Below are positions 8,764 through 18,267 of a stretch of DNA of 64,000 nucleotides, piece by piece (position 1 is the first letter of the stretch; each line of letters starts with the position of its first letter). Made by a program: the position numbers and the translations under genes. This DNA comes from Saprospiraceae bacterium. GTDB lineage: Bacteria; Bacteroidota; Bacteroidia; Chitinophagales; Saprospiraceae. A model generated the notes under the pieces. The model had not been told where the DNA came from. It ran no database searches and saw only the letters and a program-made list of their open reading frames with translations. The DNA lies in contig JADJXD010000001.1 in NCBI GenBank assembly GCA_016715985.1, positions 1,736,001 to 1,800,000 on the forward strand. Direction: 5' to 3'.

Positions 8764-10635
8764 TTATTCTCCGACCAACTCCGCCAGTTCAAACCATTTT
8801 AACTCTTTTTCTTCTATTTGTGTCTGTATGGCCGCCAGCTTATCTGACCACTCCATTATTTTTTGGGGTGAAAGTGATGGATCATCAAATTTTTGTATGA
8901 TTTCTGTCTTCTGCTCTTCCAGCTTTTTAATCTCTTTTTCCAGACGGTTAAATTCTTTCCTTTGTTCAAAACTCATTTTAGGCTTATCTCCTGTATTTAT
9001 AATTTCAGGAGTTGTCAAAAAACCTAAGTCTTCTTTGGGTTTTTCTTTTTCAATTGCTTTTTTCTGCTCCCGGTATTCACTGTATGAACCATTAAAATCT
9101 TTAAGCTGTCCATCTCCTTCCAGGACAAAAAGATGATCTATCAGTTTATCCATAAAATACCTGTCGTGGGTCACAATAATGACACATCCCGGAAAATCCA
9201 GCAGATAATCTTCCAAAACATTCAATGTCAGAATATCCAGATCGTTGGTTGGCTCATCGAGAATCAGAAAATTGGGATTTTTCATCAGAATAGTCAACAA
9301 GTACAGCCTTCTCTTTTCACCACCACTCAATTGTGACACATAAACTCTCTGCTGAGACCGTGGAAATAAAAATTTCTCCAATAGTGACTCTGCCGACATT
9401 TTCTGACCTTTTTCCAAAGGAATATATTCTGCAATATCCCGTATTACATCAATGACCATTTTGTCCTCATTGACAATCAGTCCATCCTGTGTATAATAAC
9501 CAAAAACGATGGTATCTCCGGCAACTATTTTTCCGCTGTCAGGAGACATTTGTTGGGTTAAGATTTTCAAAATAGTTGATTTTCCGGTTCCGTTGGGACC
9601 GACAATACCGACTCTTTCCCCTTTTTTAAACTTATAAGTAAATCCGTCCAGAATCTTTTTGTCACCAAAACTTTTAGAAACATTATGCGCCTCCAATATC
9701 TTGGATCCTAATCTGGAAGCTTGAATATTTATCTGTACGTCGTCCGTATTGAGACGTGTCTGGGCCTTTTCTTTAATTTCATAAAAATCATCTATTCTGG
9801 ATTTGGCTTTGGTTGTACGGGCTTGTGGTTGTCTGCGCATCCAGTCAAGTTCTTTGGTGTACAATTTCTTGGTTTTTTCAAGATTAGCGGCTTCGTTTAG
9901 CATTCTGGCTTCTTTTTTCTCCAGATACTGCGTATAATTACCGCGATAAAGGAAGATATTGCCATTGTCCAATTCTATTATCTCATTACAGACTGCATCC
10001 AGAAAGTACCTGTCATGTGTGACCATAAATAAAGTAAGATTGGGTTGCTGGAGATATCGTTCCAGCCATTCAATCATTTCTATGTCCAGGTGGTTGGTGG
10101 GTTCATCCAGAATTAAAAAATCCGGTTCATCTATCAGTATTTTGGCAAGTGCCAATCGTTTTTTCTGACCACCTGACATCTGACCGGTCATTTGATTCAA
10201 ATCGGATAACAACAACTTGCTTAGTATTTCTTTGATTTTGGCTTCAAGATCCCAGGATTTTAGATCATCCAGTTTCGTTACAGCCTGATGAAGCAATGTT
10301 TCATCATTATTCAATACTGCCTGTTCATAATCCCGGATTGCCAGAATAGCTTCATTTTCTGAATCAAAAACCGTATCGAGGACAGTTGCTTTCGGATCAA
10401 ACTGGGGATCCTGTTTTAAATAGGCAGTACGGACACCTTTGGCAAAAAGTATTTTTGAATTTTCACCTTCCGTTCCTTCTTCACCGGCAATCACCTTTAA
10501 AAGAGTAGTTTTTCCACTACCATTTTTAGCGATCAATGCAATTTTCTCACCTTTACTGACAGAAAGATTGACATTTTTAAAAAGGATTTTTTCGCCGTAA
10601 GAACGACTGACGTTTTCAAGTGAAAGATACTGCAT
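8764..10635 (-). CDS. ABC-F family ATPase (Uup-like)
   Basis: 623 residues with two ABC domains in one chain and no membrane segments. The first Walker A is AKNGSGKTT (36-44) with signature SGGQKKRLAL; the second is GPNGTGKST (near 350) with signature LSGGEKRRLYLL; both have LILDEPTN Walker B motifs. A linker of charged helices (about 240-310, EKTKKLYTKELDWMRRQPQA) joins them, and the last 80 residues form a coiled coil (RLEKEIKKLEEQKTE) as in Uup. ABC-F proteins act on the ribosome or, for Uup, on DNA/ribosome biogenesis. Cytoplasmic, monocistronic and convergent with the ferredoxin gene. Family certain; Uup versus another ABC-F branch is likely but not proven. Confidence 0.93.
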   Translation of the reverse strand: MQYLSLENVSRSYGEKILFKNVNLSVSKGEKIALIAKNGSGKTTLLKVIAGEEGTEGENSKILFAKGVRTAYLKQDPQFDPKATVLDTVFDSENEAILAIRDYEQAVLNNDETLLHQAVTKLDDLKSWDLEAKIKEILSKLLLSDLNQMTGQMSGGQKKRLALAKILIDEPDFLILDEPTNHLDIEMIEWLERYLQQPNLTLFMVTHDRYFLDAVCNEIIELDNGNIFLYRGNYTQYLEKKEARMLNEAANLEKTKKLYTKELDWMRRQPQARTTKAKSRIDDFYEIKEKAQTRLNTDDVQINIQASRLGSKILEAHNVSKSFGDKKILDGFTYKFKKGERVGIVGPNGTGKSTILKILTQQMSPDSGKIVAGDTIVFGYYTQDGLIVNEDKMVIDVIRDIAEYIPLEKGQKMSAESLLEKFLFPRSQQRVYVSQLSGGEKRRLYLLTILMKNPNFLILDEPTNDLDILTLNVLEDYLLDFPGCVIIVTHDRYFMDKLIDHLFVLEGDGQLKDFNGSYSEYREQKKAIEKEKPKEDLGFLTTPEIINTGDKPKMSFEQRKEFNRLEKEIKKLEEQKTEIIQKFDDPSLSPQKIMEWSDKLAAIQTQIEEKELKWFELAELVGE

Positions 10636-10841
10636 AAGGTATGTAAGCGTAAGCTATTTTAATTGAGGCGACAAAATTAGTAAATTATAAGCTATCTTCA
10701 ATTAAAAGATTCAAAGGTTAAGCATTAAACAATAATTATTGTTTAGATATTCTAAGTCAAGGAAAGTTTAAGTTTCAGATTATTTCAATCTTATTTTATG
10801 AAAATGGTAATCGTCATGACTCCGGAATCTTGAAAAAATTA

Positions 10842-10849
10842 TAACTTTG
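10842..10849 (+). promoter_or_regulatory. Putative -7 box of the DUF4160/DUF2442 pair
   Basis: TAACTTTG fits TAnnTTTG, 26 bases upstream of the DUF4160 start. The 33-position TTTG is not evident. Weak to moderate. Confidence 0.35.
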
Positions 10850-10874
10850 TACTGTCGTAAAGTGAATAATTTAT

Positions 10875-11135
10875 ATGCCGGAGATAAGCAGATTTTATGG
10901 AATTGTTATTTACATGTATTTTAAGGATCATTTCCCTCCTCATTTCCATGCAGTTTATAATGAATTTGAAGCCCTGATGTCGATAGAATCAGGCGAAATC
11001 ATGCAAGGAGATATTCCTAAAAAACAATTAAGATTGGTGCAGGCATGGACAGAATTATATAGAGAAGAATTGCTTAAAAATTTTGCTTTATTGAGCAGCG
11101 AAAATCCAAGTTACATAAAAATAAATCCACTTTAA
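10875..11135 (+). CDS. DUF4160 domain protein
   Basis: 86 residues. It carries the DUF4160 pattern MPEISRFYGIVIYMYFKDH, then PPHFHA, a central GEIMQGDIP and a C-terminal AWTELYREELLKNF. Small, soluble and without a signal peptide. The stop is followed after one base by a DUF2442 gene; DUF4160 and DUF2442 genes are very commonly paired, and the pair has been suggested to behave like a toxin-antitoxin or regulatory module, but I know of no settled function. A -7 box lies upstream. Family call strong, role unknown. Confidence 0.88.
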   Translation: MPEISRFYGIVIYMYFKDHFPPHFHAVYNEFEALMSIESGEIMQGDIPKKQLRLVQAWTELYREELLKNFALLSSENPSYIKINPL

Positions 11136-11136
11136 A

Positions 11137-11430
11137 ATGCTACCAAGAATTATTCAAATATTAGAGATCAAAGATTTTATTGTTAAAACGCTTTGGACAT
11201 CCGGAGAAGTTCGAAACATTGATTTTGAAAAATTAATTTCAAACTACCCTGTCGAATTAAAGAACAAAATTGTTGATAAAAAAATATTTGCCACTCTTTC
11301 ATTAAATATGGAGTCAAAAACTATTTATTTCCCCGGCCTTTTGACATGCATAGATGAGAAGGGCAATAAAAATTTGACAGAACTTGATTTTTGTCCCGAC
11401 GTTTTATATTCAGCAAGTGAAATGATATAA
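11137..11430 (+). CDS. DUF2442 domain protein
   Basis: 97 residues starting one base after the DUF4160 stop, so translation is probably coupled. The sequence has the DUF2442 layout: an N-terminal strand pair (IIQILEIKDFIVKTLWTSGEVRNIDFE), a middle segment with a substrate-like FATLSLNMESKTIYFPG, and the LDFCPDVLYSAS end typical of LDPDTLYEES in the family. DUF2442 has a small DNA-binding-like or NE0471-type fold; role unknown. Partner of the preceding gene. Confidence 0.85.
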   Translation: MLPRIIQILEIKDFIVKTLWTSGEVRNIDFEKLISNYPVELKNKIVDKKIFATLSLNMESKTIYFPGLLTCIDEKGNKNLTELDFCPDVLYSASEMI

Positions 11431-11593
11431 AAGTGTCAGCCTAAAAAAACAGTAATCATTTCATCTTTAATTCAGGCGTGAAGGTCTTTTATCCATCCGT
11501 CCACAATCAATAAAAAAACATTTTGATATACACTCAATTCAAAGGACATTCATTAAACAATAATTCTTACCTTCGTACTCCAAATAAAGATAA

Positions 11594-12697
11594 ATGAATA
11601 TTACTCCTTTTTATGCATCTTATCCAAACAAAGCATTGATAGCGTCTCCGGAGTCTTTTTTTACGGATGTAAGCAAAGAATATCTGAATTTTAAGAAGTC
11701 CGGATTTTTTTTGAAAAATGAAATACCCGGTATTTACATTTACGAAATCAAATCAAATCAACAAACGTACACCGGCATTATTACCGGAAATGATATCTCG
11801 GATTATGAAAAGGGTAAAATTTTGGGACACGAAAATACAATTGCCTCCAAAGAACAGGAAATGCTTCAATTGACTTTATTGAGAAAAGCAATGATCAAAC
11901 CTGTGTTGTTGGGTTATGACTCTCCACCGGAAATTGATTCGTTTATTGAAGATTTTAAAGCAACAGAAAATGTGTTCATGGAATTTTCCTTGCCACAGGT
12001 AAACGAACAACATTCTGTTTGGCTGATTAGAAGCAACGAAAAAATAAAAGAACTTAAATCACTGTTTAATAAGCATGTTCCGTGTGCCTATATAGCTGAC
12101 GGACACCACCGGACCTCGACGGCAGTAAAACTTCTCAAAGGCAATTACTTGCAGGACAATCCGGACCAGATCAGTATTCTGGCAGCATATTTTCCTTTTC
12201 GTGACCTTAAAATTTTTGAATATAACAGGGTTGTAGATGTTTTGGCAGGTATCACCCCAACTAGATTTATAGCCTTACTTTCAACTTATACGGATATTAA
12301 ACCAATGAAAAACAAACGAAAGGCATCCGGTAAATTTGAAATGACGATGTTTATGCGAAAAGAATGGTTTTCATTAAAATGGAAGAAAAAAATAATTCAG
12401 AAATTCACTCAGGGGCATTTATTAGATGTGGAGTTATTCAATTATTATATTCTTGGGAAAATATTGAAGATAGATGATGTACGTACGAATGCAAAAATAA
12501 AATACGTCGATGGTACCATTGGCCCAGATGCAATTCAAAATGTAGTCAATTCCAATGATCATTTGGTAGGATTCTGCCTTTATCCTGTGTCAGTGGAAGA
12601 AATAAAAACGGTATCTTCTGCTAATGAAGTCCTGCCGCCAAAAAGCACCTGGTTTGAGCCACGGATGAAAAATGGTATTTTAGTCAAAGAGTTTTAA
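11594..12697 (+). CDS. DUF1015 family protein (HipO/SerK-like fold)
   Basis: 367 residues, slightly shorter than the ~410 usual for DUF1015. It keeps the signature ADGHHRTSTA (168-177) and the early GHENTIASKEQEML (78-91), which matches the family's H-E-x-T motif. Members are related to ADP-dependent serine kinase (SerK) and some act on free serine, so a small-molecule kinase activity is possible; this is inference. In many Bacteroidota the gene is near serC/serA, but here it is followed 17 bases on by an amidohydrolase. Cytoplasmic. The start fits the family (MNITPFYASYP). Confidence 0.82.
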   Translation: MNITPFYASYPNKALIASPESFFTDVSKEYLNFKKSGFFLKNEIPGIYIYEIKSNQQTYTGIITGNDISDYEKGKILGHENTIASKEQEMLQLTLLRKAMIKPVLLGYDSPPEIDSFIEDFKATENVFMEFSLPQVNEQHSVWLIRSNEKIKELKSLFNKHVPCAYIADGHHRTSTAVKLLKGNYLQDNPDQISILAAYFPFRDLKIFEYNRVVDVLAGITPTRFIALLSTYTDIKPMKNKRKASGKFEMTMFMRKEWFSLKWKKKIIQKFTQGHLLDVELFNYYILGKILKIDDVRTNAKIKYVDGTIGPDAIQNVVNSNDHLVGFCLYPVSVEEIKTVSSANEVLPPKSTWFEPRMKNGILVKEF

Positions 12698-12714
12698 AAT
12701 CAAATCTTCCACAC

Positions 12715-13899
12715 ATGTTTAAAAAATATACAGCCGATATAATTTATAGCGGTGATGGCCATAAAATGACGGATAAAGTCATTGTAACGGATCAATCCGG
12801 AAAAATAATCGAACTGTCTGACATCAGCATACATGACATCAGCACTGTCCAAAAAATTAAAGGGATAATTACGCCGGGATTTATCAACACACACTGCCAT
12901 CTCGAACTTTCCCATATGAAAGGTGTGGCAGATACGGGGACAGGATTGTTACCTTTTCTGAAAAAAGTTGTCGGATTCAGAGATGTCCAACAGGAAGTCA
13001 TAGATGACGCTATCCAAAAAGCCGATCAGGAGATGTATGAAAACGGTATCGTAGCAGTAGGTGATATTTCCAATAAAACAGACACTGCTTTTGTTAAGTC
13101 TGCAAGCAAAATGGATTATTACACTTTTGTTGAAATGTTTGACTTTATGCAATCTTCCCTGACTGAATCTACTATCCAAAACTATCAATCTGTATATGAA
13201 GGTCAGAGCACCGAAAGAAATAACAAAAAATCTTACGTTCCGCATGCGCCATACACTGTCTCGTCTGAGCTTTTTACATTTATCAGAGATAATAATAAAC
13301 CGGGCAGTACAATCAGTATCCATAATCAGGAGACACCGGCAGAAAATGAATTATTTGTATCCGGAACAGGTGCTTTTCAGGAATTTTACAAGGGTTTCGG
13401 ATTTGATCTGAATCATTTTAAACCTTCCGGAAAGTCAGCTATTCATTATGCTATTAAAAATCTAAACCCTGATTTCAAGACCTTATTTGTCCACAATACT
13501 GAGTCAGTTTTGGAAGATATCAAGGCTGCGAATACATGGAGTGACAACGTTTACTGGGCTACCTGCGCCAATGCCAATCTTTATATTGAAAACAGACTAC
13601 CTGATTACAGCATTTTTTTACAAACCGGAGCTAGAATGACAATCGGCACGGACAGTCTTACATCCAACTGGCAACTTTCCGTTTGGGAAGAAATCAAGAC
13701 TATCAAAAAATATTGTTCATATGTATCCCTCGATGACCTGATCATCTGGGCTTGCAGCAATGGTGCAAAAGCATTATCATTTGAAGGCAGACTCGGAACT
13801 CTTGAAACAGGTAAATCACCCGGGTTGGTGGGTATTGAATGCAGGATAAACAATGGAGTACCGGATATTAGCAATAGTTTCGCCCGACGATTGGCTTAG
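12715..13899 (+). CDS. Metal-dependent amidohydrolase, nucleobase/nucleoside-deaminase-like
   Basis: 394 residues, TIM-barrel amidohydrolase. Metal ligands are visible: H60-x-H62 in NTHCHLELSHMKG, H203 in SIHNQE and D313 in IGTDSLTSN; HAPY (177-180) is the substrate-side His of deaminases such as guanine and aminofutalosine deaminases. HCHLELS resembles the HTHLE motif of aminofutalosine deaminases in menaquinone synthesis, so that activity is one possibility; no other futalosine-pathway gene is present to support it. It follows the DUF1015 gene by 17 bases and ends 5 bases from the convergent YdeI gene. Enzyme class secure, substrate open. Confidence 0.82.
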   Translation: MFKKYTADIIYSGDGHKMTDKVIVTDQSGKIIELSDISIHDISTVQKIKGIITPGFINTHCHLELSHMKGVADTGTGLLPFLKKVVGFRDVQQEVIDDAIQKADQEMYENGIVAVGDISNKTDTAFVKSASKMDYYTFVEMFDFMQSSLTESTIQNYQSVYEGQSTERNNKKSYVPHAPYTVSSELFTFIRDNNKPGSTISIHNQETPAENELFVSGTGAFQEFYKGFGFDLNHFKPSGKSAIHYAIKNLNPDFKTLFVHNTESVLEDIKAANTWSDNVYWATCANANLYIENRLPDYSIFLQTGARMTIGTDSLTSNWQLSVWEEIKTIKKYCSYVSLDDLIIWACSNGAKALSFEGRLGTLETGKSPGLVGIECRINNGVPDISNSFARRLA

Positions 13900-13903
13900 A
13901 ATA

Positions 13904-14416
13904 TTATTTATACTCGTTAAACATTTTTAAAGTCTCATTCAATAATTTAAAATCTATGACTCCGGATGTTTCTTTCAGATGGTGCATGATGGCTAATGCT
14001 TTATTTATTCTGATATCCGGAGATTTCACTTTACTGACAATGTAAATCAAAGTTCTTTGTTTTCCGGGTGTAAGCTTATGAAAATATGTATTTGCATCTT
14101 CATCCTGATCCAAACTTACCATCATTTCTTCCGGCATCGGCATCCCATACTCTGACACATCTTTTTCCATTTTTATATCCAGCTGATCTCCGGGTTTTAA
14201 TCTGAGTTTAGTAACGATCTGTTTATTGAGCATAATAAACCATCTACCATTGCCCGGCATAATTGCACTGTGTATCGTCAATACATTATTTATGGTACAC
14301 ACAACCCGTCTGTCCGTTCCTGAAATAAACTGAGCAGCGATGTCATCCGCCACAGGAAAATGATAAGGCCATAATCCCTGATCAAACTTGGAGAATGTAC
14401 TTTTGAAATGAATCAT
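13904..14416 (-). CDS. YdeI/OmpD-associated family protein with DUF1905 domain
   Basis: 170 residues. The N-terminal ~95 residues form a DUF1905 beta-barrel-like domain (FQGLWPYHFPVADDIAAQF is recognisable in degenerate form, with LKPGDQLDIKMEKD), and the C-terminus has the YdeI helical unit (FHKLTPGKQRTLIYIVSKVKS), a bacteriocin-resistance-related family of unclear mechanism. The ATG overlaps the stop of the glucanotransferase gene by 4 bases (ATGA), so the two are translationally coupled, though a functional link with glucan metabolism is not obvious. Confidence 0.8.
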   Translation of the reverse strand: MIHFKSTFSKFDQGLWPYHFPVADDIAAQFISGTDRRVVCTINNVLTIHSAIMPGNGRWFIMLNKQIVTKLRLKPGDQLDIKMEKDVSEYGMPMPEEMMVSLDQDEDANTYFHKLTPGKQRTLIYIVSKVKSPDIRINKALAIMHHLKETSGVIDFKLLNETLKMFNEYK

Positions 14417-17109
14417 AAAACAGGATTATTGATCCGACCATATTTTTTTATCAACGATTTGACTCTGTTATTGAAATCATCTTCTGTATTCAGAACTTCA
14501 AGATCGATATGAAATCTGTATCTCCAGTAATGTTTTGGATTGCTGGGTTCATTGATTTGCTCTGAAGATGCTATAGCTTTGCGCAATCTGTTGTCCATCC
14601 CTGTCAGATCCTGAATCGGGAAAATTGCCATCATACTGGGTGAAGAAAGATGATCTTCCACTATACTCAGTACGATCTCAGGCGAACATTCCATAGGCGT
14701 CAAACCGTACCATTTCAGATAGTTGTAATAAAAATCTTTGGCCATTTCATGATCGGACTCCCACCAGCCTCTGATGGTGGACATATCGTGACAGGAAGGA
14801 CTGCAAACAGAAAAGTATGGATAAGAAGACACTCTGCCAAATCTTGCATTTCCTTTCGGCATTCTTTGTATTTCCAATGAAATGATATTTAACTCTCTCA
14901 TCACACCGGGCACACTGGCCGGAATCATACCCAGGTCTTCGCCACAAATCAACATATTACTGGCATCCAACAAAGCAGGAAGCTTCCAAAGTGCCTGTTC
15001 ACGCCAGTATTGGTCATGCCGTTTAAAATAGTAATCATTATATAAATTGGTCAGTCGGGTTTGGGTAAAATGATCCAGATTTTTGAAGCTATCCGTGGTG
15101 CTTATTGTAATTCTAGGATTAAAGAATTTTCCGTCACTATCCGGCTCGGTAATCAGCAATACTTCTGTCATCAACTTCAGAAGTGCCTTTTCGTACTTTA
15201 GATATTTGGTATTTTTTTTAAAAAAATTGATGATATCCTTCTGTGAATTAAAAGCGGATTTGAAATATAAAAGTCCGTTATCTCCAGCATCAAAAATGAG
15301 CTTGATGACAGCCTCAGTGTCCTTGCCACATATTCCTTTCAGCACTTCCCTGCTCACAAATGGCTTAACAAATCTTTCCGGATTACCATTGATTCCATAC
15401 GATGCCAACTCTTCACCTGAGAACGGTAATCGCGGATTGAAAAGTCCGAGTGTACCGCTTTGTTGATTAAGTGGAATAGACCAAATCCTGAAAAATCCAA
15501 GGATATGATCGATTCTGAGGGCATCAAAGTATTCATTGAGTTTCTGCATTCTGCCTCGCCACCATGCAAAACCATCTTTGGACATCTCTTGCCAGTTGTA
15601 CGTGGGAAAGCCCCAGTTTTGACCATCTTCGGCATAATCATCCGGTGGTGCACCCGCCTGTTCGTCCATGTTGTAAAGATGTGGAGCTACCCATGCATCG
15701 CAACTATGTCTGTAAATTCCGATGGGCAAGTCGCCTTTCAATGCTATCTGATGTTTACGGGCATAATTTTTAGCTTCTATGAGTTGTTTATCTGCATGAT
15801 ATTGAACAAAATACCAGAATGCTACTTTGTCATAATCATGAAATTCAGGGGTATTAAATTGCTGGATAACACTTTCTGCAAACACCGAATATTCAGGCCA
15901 GCTACTGAAAATACAGGTTTTATTTAGATCTCTAAGATAGCAGAATGCGCCATAAGATATCAACCAGCTTTTATTTTTTTCTATGAAATTTAAAAAATCT
16001 TTATCCTTAAACAACGAAGCCTTTTCCTGTGCGTAGAGCTTTTGGAGGAAGTACATTTTTGACTCAAGTACTTTTTCAAAATCAATGACTTCCAGTGCAT
16101 TTAATTCTTTGATTTTGTTCGCTAATAATTTTTGATCCTCTTTATTTATAAATGTACCTACTTTGGAAATATTGATATATAACGGATGCAGCGCAAAAAC
16201 CGAAATGGCCGCATATGGATAACTGTCAGCCAATGTCATCGTAGCCAATGTGTCATTGACAGGAAGTATCTGAACAACATTCATACCCGTCTTGGATGCC
16301 CAATCCACCAATGGAATAAGGTCTGAAAATTCCCCGATACCGAGTCCTGCTTTACTGCGAAGTGAAAAAACCGGGATAGCCACTCCTGCACCTTTCCACA
16401 ATCCGGTATTATATCTGAATAATTCGTCAGCCAAAATTAAAGCATTATCTCTCGACTCCGGCACTACAAAATGGCATACTCTGTTGTCACCGTCTTCCCA
16501 ACTTTGGATATTCTTTCCTTGCAGGTCACAAATTGCATATTTATATTCCAGATGAACATTGGAGCTTTCAATGTCAATAGATGCTTTCCATAGCGGATAA
16601 TCACTGTCATCCATCAACAGTGGAATATCCCAGTTGCCTAATTCCGGCACATTTCCTATGACGCAAAATTTTTGGTCAGGACGAATATTCGCTTCATGCA
16701 GCTGAAAGATAATCTGATTTCCTTTGGTAGATTTTACTCCTGATTTTGCAAGCAATTGCTCAGAATCTTCTCTTTTAAATATCGCCTGTGTGAAAGCAGA
16801 AGAAAAAAAGGCATTTCTTTCGTTGTTCCTTGGTCTCCACTTGTCCTGAACAAAAGTATTTTTTACAGATGAATCGGCAGCAAAATGTCTGTTTGCTCCC
16901 CATTCTTTGATGAACGGATTCCCATTCTGCAAAACACAATACTTATACTCTACAGATGTTCCCTTTTTTAATTCCAGTATAGCTGTCCAGTTTTCCCCGT
17001 CATAAGTCTGGAATCTGAGTGTTTTTTCTTTAGGCTCACCTTGTGTATAAAGGATAGCTATACTTTGACCCATTTGGGTTTTATAGTGTAAGTGCAGATG
17101 CAGTATCAT
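14413..17109 (-). CDS. malQ: 4-alpha-glucanotransferase (GH77) with two N-terminal CBM20 domains
   Basis: 898 residues. Amylomaltase that transfers 1,4-glucan chains during glycogen/maltodextrin turnover. Two starch-binding CBM20 domains come first (about 1-105 and 125-230; the second has GNVPELGNWD), then the GH77 barrel with FDALRIDHILGFFR (nucleophile Asp), ICGEDLG (acid/base Glu) and SCHDMSTIRGWW (stabilising Asp). This is the long Bacteroidota/plant DPE2-like form. The reading frame is open to a GTG at 17151, but the ATG at 17109 starts the first CBM20 strand (LHLHYKTQMGQS), and a promoter box lies between the two, so 17109 is preferred. The downstream YdeI gene overlaps by 4 bases. Confidence 0.93.
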   Translation of the reverse strand: MILHLHLHYKTQMGQSIAILYTQGEPKEKTLRFQTYDGENWTAILELKKGTSVEYKYCVLQNGNPFIKEWGANRHFAADSSVKNTFVQDKWRPRNNERNAFFSSAFTQAIFKREDSEQLLAKSGVKSTKGNQIIFQLHEANIRPDQKFCVIGNVPELGNWDIPLLMDDSDYPLWKASIDIESSNVHLEYKYAICDLQGKNIQSWEDGDNRVCHFVVPESRDNALILADELFRYNTGLWKGAGVAIPVFSLRSKAGLGIGEFSDLIPLVDWASKTGMNVVQILPVNDTLATMTLADSYPYAAISVFALHPLYINISKVGTFINKEDQKLLANKIKELNALEVIDFEKVLESKMYFLQKLYAQEKASLFKDKDFLNFIEKNKSWLISYGAFCYLRDLNKTCIFSSWPEYSVFAESVIQQFNTPEFHDYDKVAFWYFVQYHADKQLIEAKNYARKHQIALKGDLPIGIYRHSCDAWVAPHLYNMDEQAGAPPDDYAEDGQNWGFPTYNWQEMSKDGFAWWRGRMQKLNEYFDALRIDHILGFFRIWSIPLNQQSGTLGLFNPRLPFSGEELASYGINGNPERFVKPFVSREVLKGICGKDTEAVIKLIFDAGDNGLLYFKSAFNSQKDIINFFKKNTKYLKYEKALLKLMTEVLLITEPDSDGKFFNPRITISTTDSFKNLDHFTQTRLTNLYNDYYFKRHDQYWREQALWKLPALLDASNMLICGEDLGMIPASVPGVMRELNIISLEIQRMPKGNARFGRVSSYPYFSVCSPSCHDMSTIRGWWESDHEMAKDFYYNYLKWYGLTPMECSPEIVLSIVEDHLSSPSMMAIFPIQDLTGMDNRLRKAIASSEQINEPSNPKHYWRYRFHIDLEVLNTEDDFNNRVKSLIKKYGRINNPVL

Positions 17110-17127
17110 ATATCTGATTTTGACAAG

Positions 17128-17135
17128 CAAATATA
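17128..17135 (-). promoter_or_regulatory. Putative -7 box of malQ
   Basis: TATATTTG on the minus strand, 18 bases upstream of the ATG at 17109. It lies downstream of the alternative GTG at 17151, which argues that the GTG is not used. The implied leader is very short (about 10 bases). Confidence 0.45.
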
Positions 17136-17142
17136 TAAAACA

Positions 17143-17174
17143 AAAAGCCACAAACTTGTGAGATGGTGGCTTTT
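17143..17174 (-). terminator. Hairpin terminator downstream of the cysteine-rich lipoprotein gene
   Basis: AAAAGCCAC and GTGGCTTTT pair over 9 bp around a 14-base loop. On the minus strand it is followed by a T-rich run (TTTTTGTTTTA), so it suits the end of the gene at 17304-17768 and insulates malQ, whose promoter begins just after it. Confidence 0.65.
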
Positions 17175-17303
17175 ATTTAGAGTACTGAATTTTTTCGAAA
17201 TAATTTCACTTCAATTATATGAAATATAATTTTGAAGAATACTATTTGTATTATAATATCAACTTAAATAGAGATTCTAATAGAAACTAAATAGTAGTAA
17301 ATA

Positions 17304-17768
17304 TTATGTAGAAACTGATTTTGTACATTTTCCTTTATTGTCACAAGCTGTGCAAATATGTCCTACGGGCATACACTTTGGAGTATCAGAGCAATCAGTA
17401 GTTGTGCATGTAATTTTAGTATCAACTAATGCATTTCCGTCCTGGTCAATAAGTACAGCTCTCACTGATTTAACTCCTTCGCCTTTAGCAACCAAATAAT
17501 AATTGTTTTCAAAATTTTCGACTAATAACTCAGTAAGTATTAACGTTATCTCTATTTCCGAGAGTAAAGCATTCCATTCATTTAAAATGACTTCATTCGA
17601 GACAGTAATTGTGACAGTGTTATTCATATGAACTCCAATAAAATTGGGTTGTACATTTGATCTTGTTTCTGTCTTACCATCCTGCTTGACAGATTGAACA
17701 TCGTTCGAACAAGAACTAAATAAAAGTAAAAATAAACCTAGAAACGTTAAACTTAAAAGATTTTTCAT
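17304..17768 (-). CDS. Small lipoprotein with cysteine-rich C-terminus, unknown function
   Basis: 154 residues. A lipoprotein signal (MKNLLSLTFLGLFLLLFSSC) puts the lipidated Cys at residue 20. The middle part (about 45-125) has alternating hydrophobic residues suggesting a small beta-sandwich. The tail contains six cysteines in about 25 residues (CTTTDCSDTPKC, then HICTACDNKGKC), likely disulfides or a metal site in the periplasm or on the surface. I do not recognise the family. It is flanked by a 499-base non-coding stretch upstream and a terminator downstream, so it is monocistronic. Confidence 0.7.
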   Translation of the reverse strand: MKNLLSLTFLGLFLLLFSSCSNDVQSVKQDGKTETRSNVQPNFIGVHMNNTVTITVSNEVILNEWNALLSEIEITLILTELLVENFENNYYLVAKGEGVKSVRAVLIDQDGNALVDTKITCTTTDCSDTPKCMPVGHICTACDNKGKCTKSVST

Positions 17769-18267
17769 TGGTTATGATTTTTTGGCTGACTAGCAGTTCC
17801 CACCATTTGCTCAATTGAGCTAAAAACTATTTTTATTAACTTTTTTAGAAATTTTCACCACTTAATAGTAATAATTTTAAAATATCTTTGCCTTTTTACG
17901 TAGCCATATTTAAGCACAAATCAATTTAGAATGCATATTTATTATCTTTTCATCTATATGTCAAATAATTCCTTTTAAAGTTTTCAGAACATTCTACTTT
18001 ATATTAAAGCTAATAGACTCTAATTCAATCGATTTTAATCACATTCTCAGAACAAAGTAACAACTATTATTTTAAAAATAAAAATAAAAATAAAAATAAA
18101 TTATATGTATATATATTGATATTCAGATAATTACATTCATAAATTTAAAAGTATTATTAGATATAGGTTATTAAAGTAATCATAATTCCAAAATAAAAAA
18201 CATATTTGTATTTTTAATTTCTATTAAAAATTAGGTGAGAATCAATACTTACGCATTAAATATTTAT
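17769..18267. other. AT-rich non-coding stretch with AAAATA tandem repeat
   Basis: 499 bases without a supportable gene on either strand. It includes a short tandem run of AAAATA units near 18073-18102 followed by TATATGTATATATAT. It holds the upstream region of the cysteine-rich lipoprotein gene and the end of the MmcQ/YjbR gene. No terminator or promoter box strong enough to name. Confidence 0.6.

Noticed and set aside
14650..15927. Several plus-strand frames inside malQ (76-155 codons)
   Set aside because: Mirror images of a strongly conserved GH77 gene; no signal or domain.
18073..18130. Replication origin-like AT-rich repeat
   Set aside because: Only a short AAAATA run and TATA words; no DnaA-box cluster or origin genes.
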